Source: Favolaschia claudopus (taxonomy: Eukaryota; Basidiomycota; Agaricomycetes; Agaricales; Mycenaceae). From it: DNA of 64,000 nt. The notes beneath the pieces were generated by a model, which was given only the letters and a program-made list of their open reading frames with translations, did no database searches and was not told the origin of the DNA. The stretch covers positions 1,054,001-1,118,000 of the forward strand of contig JAWWNJ010000045.1 of assembly GCA_037176885.1 (NCBI GenBank). Direction: 5' to 3'. Position numbers and translations under genes: made by a program. The first letter of the stretch is position 1, and every line of letters starts with the position of its first letter. This document shows positions 35,694 through 47,660 of the stretch, piece after piece.

Positions 35694-37100
35694 ATGTACC
35701 ACGCCATTCGTACCTCGAAATTTTCTCGCTTTGTTCTTTTCTTATCGGTAGCCACCACTCTCGCCGGCGTCGATGCACAGAAGGGCACCTATCCCGCCAC
35801 GCCTCTCGCCTCGAAACATTTCTCATACCCCAGTGGAATCGTGAGCTTCATTTTGACTCGCCTAATTACGCGTTTTTGAATCTTGTGGATGCAGCCATAC
35901 CAAGCAGATAGCGACGATCTTATTCGCGGGCGGCAGACTGGATATAATTTATGCAATTCCACCACCGAGGGTCAAGCATCGCTTTGCCAGACTGCGTTCA
36001 TCAACAGTTTAGACGGTAAATCGATAAGTTTTGAACGGGCGAGAAGGAACTAATGGCGAGGCATAGACTTTTGTGTATGGGCGCCGAGAGATCCTAATAG
36101 TACCATTGCGGACACGGAGGGCGAGGAGGTCGCGTGGTGTACGAAGCCTGGCCGCGGTACTAGGGTGTTTCCTCCAGGAGCGTTGCAAGGCGTACAGTTC
36201 ATGCGCACGCCGGACTATGTTCAGGTTGTAGGGTTTGTTGACCAGACGCTCATCAATATCATGGCGGGTGATAGTGGAGGGGAATTGGGTAGGTTTGAAA
36301 GCCGTCATTCGAGGACCGACGCTGATTCTTCTACTCTAGATCCGCACGGCGCTGGTATGTAAGACTCGCCATATTTCGCCACTGCTCACAGTTTCCTAGA
36401 TTTGCGCGGAAACCCATTGGGTGGGCTCGTTTACTCCACGGCTTGGGGCGGTAAAGGCTCTTGGACGCAGGTTATTGAATGGCATAAGTAAGACTCCGGC
36501 ACCCTGTACACATCGCCAACACTGACTTGCCACTTCCACAGCTTCATGGGCGGGAACCAATTCTGCTTCAAGGCATGCGACCCTTCGAAGCCCAACGCTG
36601 CGAAGTTGTGCCAGCACATCTACGATCGCATTGGATGCAGGTACAACGCGCCGAGTAACGCCAAAACCGGAACTTTCGAATCGTGTCTTGGGGACAATCA
36701 GGACTTCCCGGGGATCTATACGTCCAATGGCGTCGTCATGACCTACACTCAGCCGCCCGAGAGTCTTGGACCTATCAGCACATTGCCGTACGACCCGAAG
36801 GTGCCGCCGAGCAGCAGTTGCACGCAGTACAGCAGTTCGCAGCTGTATAATGTGGCGGGGAGCCCTACGTCGAGTGGCATCGTCAGCGCTACTGCGCCTC
36901 CACCTGTGTCTAGCCTGGCCAACGGTGGAGGGAGGATGAGCAGCAGCATGACGAATTTGATCCGCAGTGGGGCAATCCTGAGTGAGGTGGCGTTTCCAAG
37001 CCCCACAGGAACGTCGCAAACGAGTGGTGCGGAGGCGGTTAGTGTCGGGTTTGTGTCCAGTTTGTTGGGTGTGGTATTGGCGGTGGTGTTGCTGGCGTGA
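35694..37100 (+). CDS. Secreted GPI-anchored glycoprotein (MAG-like)
   Basis: The start MYHAIRTSKFSRFVLFLSVATTLAGVDAQ is a signal peptide. The body (SKHFSYPSGI, LCQTAFINSLDDFCVWAPRD, GEEVAWCTKPGRGTR, LIPGxLQG-like PPGALQGVQF, FMGGNQFCFKACD, YDRIGC) is the conserved cysteine-rich domain of the basidiomycete 'macrofage activating glycoprotein' group known from Cryptococcus. A Ser/Thr-rich linker follows. The C-terminus has SGAEA followed by a hydrophobic tail SLLGVVLAVVLLA, as expected for a GPI attachment signal. Five or six short introns. It is probably a cell-wall or membrane surface protein; its biochemical role is unknown. Confidence 0.75.
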
Positions 37101-37392
37101 AAGGTCGCAGTTTGGTTTTGATCACGAATGGACTGCGAGAATATTGTTGCATAGAGTGATTTGCACATACTAATCGGATATGTAACCTGTACAAACTATT
37201 GAAATATCCGGGAAGTCGAGAGAACAGCTTGTGTCGGACAGTGGGCACCGGGGTTGCAGGCAAGTTGCACTGTGTTGCAGGACACTGGACAGTGTGAGCG
37301 TGAAGAAAGTCAACGCGAGTGTCACACGCACGTGTCGTTACCGTGACATCGCGCTGCTGTTCCCAAACGACTTGCCCAACGACGACTATCGG

Positions 37393-40300
37393 ATGGAGGA
37401 GGTCGCCGCTGCCATCGACGGCGTCAAGAAGGCGGCGCAAAAGAATAGGGATAAGGCAGTTGTGGCTGCCATCGATGATCTGAGCTCTACTTTGCGTCTT
37501 CTCGTTAGTTTGGTCAATTCAGCTCCTGATTCCAAATTTCCTCACTAGCCATTTTCTTGGCATAGCAACTATCCTCTTCTTCCACGAAAACACACTCTAC
37601 ACTCTGTAAACTATTCGTCGAAAAATTGGGTGCTTTGTATACAGCATTTCCACACCTCATGTGTCGGTATGCTGCCGCTGTCCTCACCGCGATATTCCAA
37701 GAGAAGATCAAGCCAGCATTCGATACGGAGGATCTGAAACTGCAGTCTTCATGGGAGAACGTGCAGAAGTCGGTTGTTTCTGGTGTAATCGTGAGTCGAA
37801 CGATTTTGGTGAAGCGTTGGCTAACCAACTTTTGTAGGACTTCCTTGAAGAAAAATCAGATACCTCTGGTTTGTCTGAGTGGAGATTCTGCCATACCATC
37901 GTTATTGATTATCTCCAGCGCCCAGCAACGCGTCCAACAAAGGCGCTGCTGCTGAATACCTGTATCCTGTTATTTGTGCCATATTCTATCCCCCTAAACC
38001 TCGGGTGGAATGGAGGACCTCGGGTTTGATTTTCAACGTCAGTCGAAGGGAATGGCGATGTACGCGTTGCTGATACTGAAAAAACTCATCTAGGTCAATT
38101 TGCTGCTGTATGAAACTGTGACGAGACATCCAGCCAATCAGACCTCTCTTCGGTCTGAAAAGGTGCTTGGACCGTAAGTGGGATTTGCTTTTGCACGAGC
38201 GAGCCAACGTTTACTCTACGCCAGGACACGAATCGGTCTCGCTCTTTCGCAAAATAGAGGTAAGACTCAGATGTGTTCAACGATACTATATTGGGCTGAC
38301 TTTGAATTGAAGATTTCATCATCCTTGATTCTCTCCTGTTGCTCATCGGAGCGCTATTGCCTTCGCGTCAGAAGCCAGCCAAGCGTTCTAGCTTCGTCGA
38401 TGATGTCTTCAAGCCGGAACTATTTCGTCAAAGCGATGAAATCAAGAATCTCATCGCCTCGTCGACCGACTCGCAATGGGACCCAGTTGCGGTGAAAATT
38501 ATCAACTCTCTGGCGGGATCCGACTTGTCGTTGTGCGTCGCCTGGCAAATATTCATTATCTGGTGGTGCTGATGACCGTGGTAGTCCTCAGCCGTTCTAC
38601 ATCAGCAAGCTTCGCGCGAGCATCGAGTTGCCAAAATTCGCGGCCTCGGATCCAGTCTATTTGGATGAACGATCGTTGTTTGCAAACGTTGACCAGGTGC
38701 GTCCTGGTCTGCTGGAATGCCCAAGGGACAGGAATTGAGTACGAGCAGGACAACGAATCTATGTTAGGATCTTTTCAGGTCCTCTTTGTGAATATAAAGC
38801 AAATCAAGATTGGCGGCCCTGGCAATCCACCGACACTGGTCGCGATCAGTGTAAACGCGGAAGCCGACGCATCTGAAGGACCGGGTCAACAGTGGACTGT
38901 CCAGTTTCAGCTCAAGCACGCGGATACTGGGCGCTTTGCACAGACATTCAAAGAGCGCGGATTGGTGGCTATCTCTGTGTCCTAGCCCACTATTTCAATC
39001 TCTAAGTCGCATCTTATATTTACAGAGCCGATTGATTAGTGAACCGAAGATTTCGAAACTCGGGGAACCTCTTGGCCTGACCTTCGACTCTACACAGCAG
39101 TACCCTCCGAGCCGTGTAAGTCTTCTGGCGTTTTATGCGTAAGTGTTCTATTTGATGAGGATTTGATAGCAAGAGAAAGTAGACAAACTGCAGCATGGTA
39201 TATTTTCTTCATCCGATCTCTACAATCCAAATAACGAACGACTACGCAGTATGGGATTCCGGTCGACCAACTTCGCCTCTTGTTTCGGACCCATCGAAGA
39301 CGCCAGATCAGAAGCATGATTCTCCTCAAGCAGCGTCGAGCATTCATGAGGCTATTGACGGAGATGCACTGACCGATATGTCGGAAAACGAAGAAAATCC
39401 CGTTTCCAAGCCAAAACGTCCGACCTCGAAACCGAAACCACCGCCATCTCCTGCGCCGCCCGTGCCGACGGTCGAGTCAGATGAGGAAGACGACGTACCC
39501 CGCAAAGCGCGGACCAAGAACAGGAAGAACCGTGTCGTTGAGTCCGAAGATGAGGACGAGGACAACAACATCAAGGACAGTCAGTCATCCCCACCGCCCT
39601 CGAATCTCAAGGACCAGGACTTCGAGCCGACGCAGCCAGATGCAGAACACGTTCCGGTGGATGTTCCGGCTCGAGTTACTCGCGGTGCGGTGAAGAAGAA
39701 CCCCGCTCTTGCGGACGATGCCGCAGCCCTCAAGTCTACAGGCAAGCAGGCCAGTGCGTTGACGGCTGTGACAGGGGAGGATGGGACATCGAGGGGTCGC
39801 TCCATTCGACGTGCGGCGGCCAGGAAGTCTGCAGTTGACAAAGAGCTCACTTTGTCTGACGACGATATCGAGGACGAGAAATTTGCTCGAGGCCCCACCG
39901 CCGTCGACGTCAAGAGCCAAAGAACCTCGAATGAGAAAGCTGGTTCAGGTAAGTTAATCCAATGAAATGTATATGGAAAATGAGAGAGCCTAACGGCGAA
40001 GTTAGAGACGCGCGAAGTGACCGCAGTCAAGAGCGGGTTCAAGAGAGTCAACTCAAACGACGACCCTCGCCCTACAAAGCGAGTCCGCCGCCCGACTAGC
40101 GCGGTGCTAGAACTCTCAGAAACGATGCCTCCTCTTCGTCGAGATTCTGCTATCGTCTTCGGGACTGTGGCTCCTCCTGCGAGGAAACGTTACGGCGGCA
40201 AAAGAGGCCGAACTTCCTCTCCCGTCCCCGACTCAACTGCTGGCGACGTCGATATGAATGTTGACTTTGACGAGCTTCCTGGAGCTCATTCACCGCCTCC

Positions 40301-42354
40301 GTCTCCAGTGCCAGTGAAAGCCCCCAAGGCTGTCAAGCATGAGTACAAGGCGATGAATGAACCCCAAACTAGGGTGGCCGCAATGAAAGGAAAGGGTGGT
40401 CAGAAACCCGCCGCCAAAGGTCCTCTGAAGGCTACCAAACCAGCTCCTCGAGCAAAGGCCAAAGCCAAGACGGAACCTGAAATAAGCACCGAAGTGGTTG
40501 AGGTTCGTCTCCTCCGGATTCTTGTGTGCATTACTGACACTGCGCCAAAGGAAATTGAGCCCGGGGAGATCAAACCCTTGCGAAGGTCGGGTCGAGGAAG
40601 CAATGCAGCACCTCAAGAGGAGAAGGTGAATCGAACCTTCTTATATCTCCGTTTCTTAACATCATTCTGTAGCCGACTGTGGACACTGTCCCCAAGTCAA
40701 AGGCAACGAAGAAGGCGGAGAAGCCGCGTAAAGCTCCCTGGGAAGACATGCATCTACTGAAGAAAGAGGCGGCGACTCCGACGGACGGTCATTTGCCGCA
40801 AACTGATGCCGATGCAGTTGCTCAAGACGATGTCGAATTCGAAGCCTTCCCTGATGCATTCGAAGAATATGATGTCCCGTTGAAGGCACGGGTCTCCTCC
40901 CCTGTTGCTTTGATCTCGTTTCCGATGACTTTTCCAGGGTTCTACTGACCCCCTTCCTTTTCCAGAGGATGATGCTCCGATGGTCGATCTGACTCACGAC
41001 ACTCCGCCTCGCACCACTGAAAAGCAACCTGAAGTCAATGATCCATCTCCCGTTGTCCCCGATGTAACTCGTACTCGTCCTCTCGATTCAGCCCCTATGC
41101 GACCAACTACAACCTCCACTTCTTTTGTTCTTGCTACCCCGGCTGTTCCAGTTGCCCTCGCATCCGCTCCTGCTACTGTGCCTCTCAAGTCAACCCTAGC
41201 TGTCCCTCGTAGCCCGAAGCCACTCCTCCCCTCAGATCCAAGCCCAAGTCATATCACTCATCCAATTTATCCTTCCACTGTTACGACGAAGTTGGCAGCA
41301 CTTCCTATCATTCCAGATGTTACGCCGATTCGTCTGCAACTACACTCTGCCGCCGCTAGCGTCGAAGCTGGACTTGCACCCCAACCCCCAGTCACCAAAT
41401 TCGAGTCCGATGTTCCCTTACGTTCGAACAAACCTGCAGCTTTCCTGCCCCCAACGACAAGCCCGCCGCCTCAAGTAAGCCCTCGGAAGCCAAGTCCATC
41501 CGCAAACTCGTTGCGCCTCAACAAGCCAGCGCCTCTTCAGCTCATAGAACCACGTCATCTTCCTGAATCCCCCGTTGCCCCTGCTCATCACCAAGTCATC
41601 TATGATTCTCCATTTCCGAAACGAGTGGATCAAGCAACGACCATTGCACCATCCAGAACCTCAACTCCTGCTGATCAGCGAACAGCTCACGCACTCCCAA
41701 TTCGCAAAACAGTCCAGTATACGGGTTCGTTGATAGTTCCGTGACAAGCAGTTGAACTGAGAGATTACAGCTTACGAAGACACTCCTGACTTGGGGCGTC
41801 CTTCACGAACATTTGGCCGCGCACCCTTCAAGCACGAAGTAGATGGACGAGACCATCACACCAAGCGCAATCGTAGTCCGATGCAGGGTATACTCGAGGT
41901 AAACACTTCCTCGACGTCAACTCAATTATCGCAGACGACCCTTGACCAGATCCTGAACGAGATACAAGATGTTGTTGTGGAGAAGATTCATCAACGCTTC
42001 GACCACGTCAAGAAAGACGTCCGAATTGGCCGAGACACCATTCTTCGCACTGCGACCACAAATCTTGAGGGCATGTGTGTGGAGAGGCGAGTTTCATTGC
42101 ATTAGACCGACTGTGTAAACTAAGAGAAGTACAGTGAGCGTCATTTCAACAATCTTGTCGACCTCGAGAAGGACTACGCTGGCTATCACCGCGACATCAT
42201 CTCCGGCATCGACGACGTGCACAAAAGCGCTCAAGTGATGTCCAATGCGCTTGGGAAGATCGTACAGCAGCACGACCGCGGCAGCCTTTCGAAGAAGCTA
42301 CCTCCTAGTCTGTTTTCCCTTCCGTCTACTATTCGGAAGCCTCTAGTCCTTTGA
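37393..42354 (+). CDS. Large protein resembling meiotic axis core proteins (Red1/SYCP2-like)
   Basis: Spliced from the ATG at 37393 to the TGA at 42352, the product is about 1300-1400 residues. The N-terminal ~300 residues are alpha-helical in repeating blocks (for example RYAAAVLTAIFQEKI, FIILDSLLLLIGALL), like an armadillo-type domain. A beta-rich region with FQVLFVNIKQIKI and WTVQFQLKHADTGRF follows, comparable in place to the PH/Spt16M-like domain of SYCP2. Next comes a ~700-residue disordered part that is acidic, then Lys/Pro/Ser-rich (SENEENP, KRVRRPTS, KPAAKGPLKATKP). The last ~130 residues (LDQILNEIQDVVVEKIH, LVDLEKDYAGYHRDI) form a likely coiled coil. ARM-like + PH-like + disordered + C-terminal coiled coil is the plan of Red1 and SYCP2. 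This rests on layout, not on residue identity. At least 12 introns. Confidence 0.55.
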
Positions 42355-42396
42355 CTTTTATGATTCGTCGTTGTATGGTAGTTCTTTGTATTGTTT

Positions 42397-45300
42397 TTAG
42401 CCTGGAGTGGAATGGACCACGGAAGTACATCTCGGGCAAAGAGGGTCGGATGATGAGCGTGTGAACGTCCAACATCGTGGGCATTTCTCAAGCTGGGCGG
42501 GACGTATCCGAATCGCCAGGTCTTCGTCGGAGGCTAGCCAAAGCCAATCATCAATGGGGCGACGCATATCGCACATAGATTTAACTCACATGGAATAGCC
42601 ATAGTCGACATGTACAACCACTCAGGTGACTGGGTCCCCAAGGAGCCTTCGTCAACCAGTGTCGCGTCGGAGGTGATAAAAAGAGTCTTCAGAAGGTTCT
42701 CTAGAAAAGAAATCAGAAGCTAGGTGAAGGCCAGTGGTGTGTTCAAACCTTCGCGCTGTAATAGCTCGATGAACGGCAAAGGTTGCTCTAGGTCAGGGAC
42801 CAACAGCTCAACGTCTGCTTCGAGTGAACTCTTTATCTTCCTAAGCCACAACGTCAGCATACGGAGACATCAATCACGATAACCTCCCGCGTACTTATCT
42901 GTTCGTGCTTCCTCCAGGCCGGCGAGGACAGCTGTCCTCAAGCGAAGCAGCAATTTCATTTCATCGCTCGCCTTCTGGTCTTCCCATTCTGGGGGCTATC
43001 AACGATGGACTGAGTACAAGCCAAATCGTAACAACGGGAATCTCACCAAAGGGGTCCAGGGAGTCATGAATACCGATGCGTCCGTCTCATTGAAGGACTC
43101 GTTAATCTCTTCCGCAAGATGAGGCAAAATGGGCGCCATAATCGATGTAACGGTGTTTAGAACCTATTTCGATTCAGTCAGATGCGGGTCAATGAGTTTG
43201 TTGATGGCATACATGCTCCAGAACGGTGACCGTTGCTCGCCGCTCGATGCTGTCCAAGGCGTTGGCATATAGCCCATCCTTTGAGATATCGAAGTAAAAA
43301 GAAGAGAGTACGATGTTCGCGAAGTTGTTTAGAGCGGCGGATACTGGGGACAAGTGAGCATATAGACACCATCCAGCTATTGGTTGCATTCACCTTTGGC
43401 AAAATGATACTGAGAGTATCCTTCGAGAGCCGTTTGCTCGAGGAGACGCAGCTCATGCATTATGTACCGTTCCACCTTACAGTATTTTCAGCGATGTGTA
43501 AAGAGATGTGTAGCGAGAGGAAACATACCAGGCCGAGCTCTGTCCGCGGCACTCGTTGAATCGAGGAACGAGTTTCCTTACTTCCTAGATTGCCGAGGAT
43601 GAAACGCGCAGTGTTCCGGATCTTACGAACCCCTTCTGCTGCTTGAGAAAGGACGAATGACCCAAGGTACGAGTCGTTCCAATAATCGACGGACGCCACC
43701 CAGAAACGAAGGACGTCGGCACCGTACACAGGCTCTTTTTTGACATTCTGGAAACTCTTATCAAATTCTGAGACATTGACACGCTCGAGGTGAATACCTA
43801 CTGTACCACCGTCGATAATAGTCATTGGGCTGACGACATTTCCTAGGGACTTGCTCATCTTCTTTCCCTTCTCGTCAAGAACCATTCCGTGGGTGATCAG
43901 AGCTCCATATGGATTGAGCTTTGACTGAGAAGGCGGGGCCGATCCCACAGCAGTAAGTAATTGGCTCTGAAACCAACCCCGATGCTGGTCGGAACCCTCT
44001 AAGCACAGGTCTGATCGCGAGACACCATTCTCACGCTCGGAAAGCATAGACCAAGACGTCCCACTATCAAACCAGACGTCCATAGTGTCCGTGCCTCGGC
44101 GCCACACGTCACCCACTGGGACGCCGGCTTCCTGCAGCGCAGGGGGGACGAAGTCGTCGATAGGGCCTTCCCACCAGTGCTCGATGCCTTTCTCATTCAG
44201 GACTGAAAGTATATGTTCCAGAGTCGGCGAATCGAGAACGGCTTCGTCTGTGGCGATGCGGTGTAATGCGGGGATGGGAACACCCCATACGCGTTGACGG
44301 GAGATGCACCATTCGGAGCGTAGTTGAACGAACGAAGTGAGCCGGGCGCGAGCTGGGTTACACTGAGCATTACGCCACACTGACGTTGAAACTGCGAGAC
44401 TTACAGACGGGAGGGTAGAACACAACGTCTTCGAGCGCTGCGAGCGCATCCCCTTTGATGTTATCCAGATTCGCGAACCACTGCGAGGTGGCTGTCACGA
44501 TGATGGGCTTGCCGGTTCTCCAGTCATACGGGTAGCTATGCTTGATGCGCTGAATCTTCACCAGCGCGCCCGCCTGCTTGAGAAGGTCTACAACTGCGCG
44601 GGAGCCCTCGTCCAGCACTTCTTTGCCGACGAGAACCTTCCCTGCTTCGCCGACAACGTCTACGACATCGCTAGTGAATTCTCCTGCACTTCCAACATGG
44701 CATACGAGCTCGTCCTTTGTGTTGAGTAATCCGAGGTTTTGAAAAGCGTGATAGTCTTCGGCGCCGTGCGCGGGAGCGCAATGCACGAGACCCGTTCCTG
44801 AGGCAGCCGTTACGTGTGAAGCTGGGATTATTTTGAGGGGGCGACTGGCGTGGAGCGATGTAAATATGGGAGCGTATGATAAGCCCACTAATTCCGTTCC
44901 TTGAAAGCGATATATCAGTGAGTAGCGTAGAGGTTCGGTGATTTCTAGTCTACCTTGCACTTCACCGATTATTTCTATTGAGCCCAAGATCTTGACAAGT
45001 GCATCGGTTCGATCTCGGGCCACTATCAGCAGCGGGGCCTCCGCATCAGTGCGCCGGATGAGGACATAGGGAAGTTCTGGGTTAACTGCAATGGCCTAAA
45101 GAAACCATGTCAGCATTCCGCTTCCGTAGATCATACGAGAATCAGAGTCACAGACCATGTTTGCGGTCAAGGTCCAAGGCGTTGTGGTCCAGACAAGAAG
45201 CTGCACGGTCGAGGAGCCGAAATCATGGTTTCCAAAACGTTTGACGTTCTCCATCTGAAGGTCGAAAGTGACGAATACGGAGTGGGAGACATGATCGTCC

Positions 45301-46267
45301 TTGTAGACCAGCTCTGCCTCAGCCAAGGCGGAACGGGACGACGGTGAAAAGTGGACAGGTCGGTAACGCCTAAAAATTAGACCTCATATAAAGATGAGTA
45401 GCAGTTGGGGGATCGAAGAGATGAGAATACCTTTTTCTACCATGTTTCGAAAGACTCGTAGTTGTCTCATCTGGTATGCATGATCTGACTCTGAGTTAGA
45501 GCGAGAGATCAGGGATCACGAAATTTTGTACCTATCGTACGGTACGTTGTCTCGTTGCTCCAATCCGCCATGATTCCCAGACGCTGGAACTGGGCCTTTT
45601 GGGTGCTTATCTCACGCAGAGCGGTTTTGTGTGCTGCGGCTCTTATATCTGAAGGTGGTAGGGATGCGGAATCTTTCTTGACCGTCGTTAGCTTTCCCTT
45701 TCATGGTTGTTGGCGCGAACGTACTCCTAACTCAGCCAGCGCCTTGTTCTCAATTGGCAGGCCGTGGCAGTCCCATCCTGGGATATACCTGGGGTGGAAT
45801 CAACCGAAAAATTCGACGGAAGGTTTGACAACATACTGCACCCTAGAACCGCGAGATAAGTGGAAACGGTTGATGATGTCCTTCAGAATTTTGTTCATGG
45901 CATGGCCTGTACGAAGTCAGCTTATTTCGGTGCCTAACATGCGGTCAAAATTTACCCATGTGCAAGTCTCCGTTGGCGTACGGAGGGCCATCATGCAAGA
46001 TGAATTGCGGTCTGTCTAGATTCTTAGACTAGGATATCTTTTGAGAGGGCGACACAAGGAGTAGATGGGATGGCAATTGACCTGCCATTGGTACAATTCT
46101 GTCGAGGTTCGCGCTCGGTAGCGTGCCTCTACTTCGGTTGGATTTGGTCGAAGTGCAAACGATGTTTTTGGAAGTAGAAGAGACTGGGCAAAGGCATGGT
46201 TATCCACTGTACTTGAATGTCTTGTTCCAGACAGAAATGAGCGGCCTTGAACACGCCGCGCTAGCAT
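42397..46267 (-). CDS. ISM1: Isoleucyl-tRNA synthetase, mitochondrial (bacterial type)
   Basis: Read on the minus strand from the ATG at 46267 ([11 protein letters not shown], an Arg/Ser-rich mitochondrial presequence). The class I signature HMGH sits in [13 protein letters not shown], split by an intron. [31 protein letters not shown] (editing domain), [28 protein letters not shown] and [11 protein letters not shown] follow, and the second signature is [13 protein letters not shown]. The anticodon domain leads to a C-terminal zinc-binding end, CPRCW ... CPRC, found in bacterial-type IleRS. It charges mitochondrial tRNA-Ile. About a dozen introns; frames agree. The 3' end is convergent with the preceding gene, only 42 bases from its stop. 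Confidence 0.92.
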
Positions 46268-46440
46268 CCCTCAGTTGAGAACGAACCTCGACATCAAAGT
46301 ATTTGACAAGGCAAAATTTTAGCCGCGGCGGCGGTGTCACAGCAGGTCACACCCGCGAACCTTTCTTTGGCTTTACCACTTTACCCTTCGAAACTCGAAG
46401 CCGTATTCCACGATTCGCTATTCATCCCTTCTTGTGAAAT
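46268..46440. promoter_or_regulatory. Compact divergent promoter
   Basis: Only 173 bases separate the starts of the mitochondrial IleRS gene (minus) and the MYND gene (plus), so they should share promoter sequence. A short GGTCACAC/GTGTCACAG direct repeat lies near 46333-46350. Confidence 0.5.
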
Positions 46441-47405
46441 ATGGTCCGAGCTGTAGATCTCCACAATTCGGGCCAGCTCAAGTATCAGGCTGGACTCATG
46501 CGTGAAGCATTCGACTACTATCACCGCGCCATCGTCCAGATTTTGGACCACGAAGATATATTTCAAACGGGTGGTAATGTACCGAATGAATATCCACGAG
46601 AGCTGCTTGGTTTTCTATGGAACAATCTTCTATCGTTTTTTAAATCGGATGACCCCTCTTTTACACAAGGTGTGTGTACGCGGTGGTCATTAAGATTTCT
46701 ATGCTGATGCTTTTGCATGAAGAGAAATGTCCAGCAGCATATGATCTTGTTTATTCGTTTCGTCCCACTTCCTCGTCTAAAGCGCATCCTCAGTTCAAAG
46801 GTGCGAAAGGACAGCATTTGTTGAAGGGACTGCAGATCACAGGCGGATTCGCACTCGGGATCCTTGCTTGGAGGAAGGGTGATCGCGCGACGACTGCAAA
46901 GCGATACAAGGAAGCCCTCGATATTGCGGATGCGCATCCGCCGTTCGATAAATGGTCTCCCAGTCTCAAGCATCTCGACTGGTATGTCGCGCACGAAGCT
47001 GAGGATATGCGCAACAATTTCAAAATTCTGGTCTCTCGAGACGAGATTAACTCGCGGATGGCTGGGTCTGGGCAGGGAAATTTGCGGAAGGACGTTCTGG
47101 AGAGTACGACGGTCCGCCTGGGACAAGATGGATCTGAATTGAATCGTGAGGAAAGTTTTGTTGTCGCTACGGATGCTTGCGGAAGGAGTGAATGCACGAA
47201 GCGGGGGGTTGGCTTCAAACGTTGTAGCGCGTGTAAGAAGATCGCATGTAAGGCTTCCGCTTCGTGTTCTACCCGTCGCTGATGCTCAGTTGCGCAGATT
47301 GTGGTGTTGAATGCCAGAAAGCTGACTGGAAGTGGGTGATTTTTCTGCAACGCGCTAGACTTTCCACTGATTTGCCGCAGAAAGCACAAATTGACTCACA
47401 ACTAG
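46441..47405 (+). CDS. MYND-type zinc finger protein
   Basis: Start MVRAVDLHNSGQLKYQAGL. The first ~200 residues are helical and TPR-like (AFDYYHRAIVQIL, KRYKEALDIADAHPPF). The C-terminus is a MYND finger: CGRSECTKRGVGFKRCSACKK, then YCADCGVECQKADWKKHK, ending LTHN at 47405. The usual final Cys of MYND is absent because the protein stops. Introns lie at about 46670-46720, near 47250-47295 and near 47335-47380. MYND fingers mediate protein contacts, often to co-repressors or Hsp90 clients. TPR-plus-MYND proteins are abundant in agaricomycetes and I cannot assign a partner. Confidence 0.75.
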
Positions 47406-47660
47406 CAGAGTTTTTGGGTTATATTTCTTCTTCTGTAGCATAATTTGTATAAAAAATGTACATAATATAGTTTTTGGTCACGTCGGCGCGTCTCCGCGTT
47501 TGATGAGTTTGATGATATTTGTTTGTTCTGGTCAACGGTCACGGGATAGTTGATCAACTCGATTTCCCGTTACGGCTGCTCTCTTCCTCCTCCTCCCCAA
47601 CTTCCACCACAATCCATTTCTTACTCTCCTCTCCATCCAGGTCAACGCCGTCGACGATAG

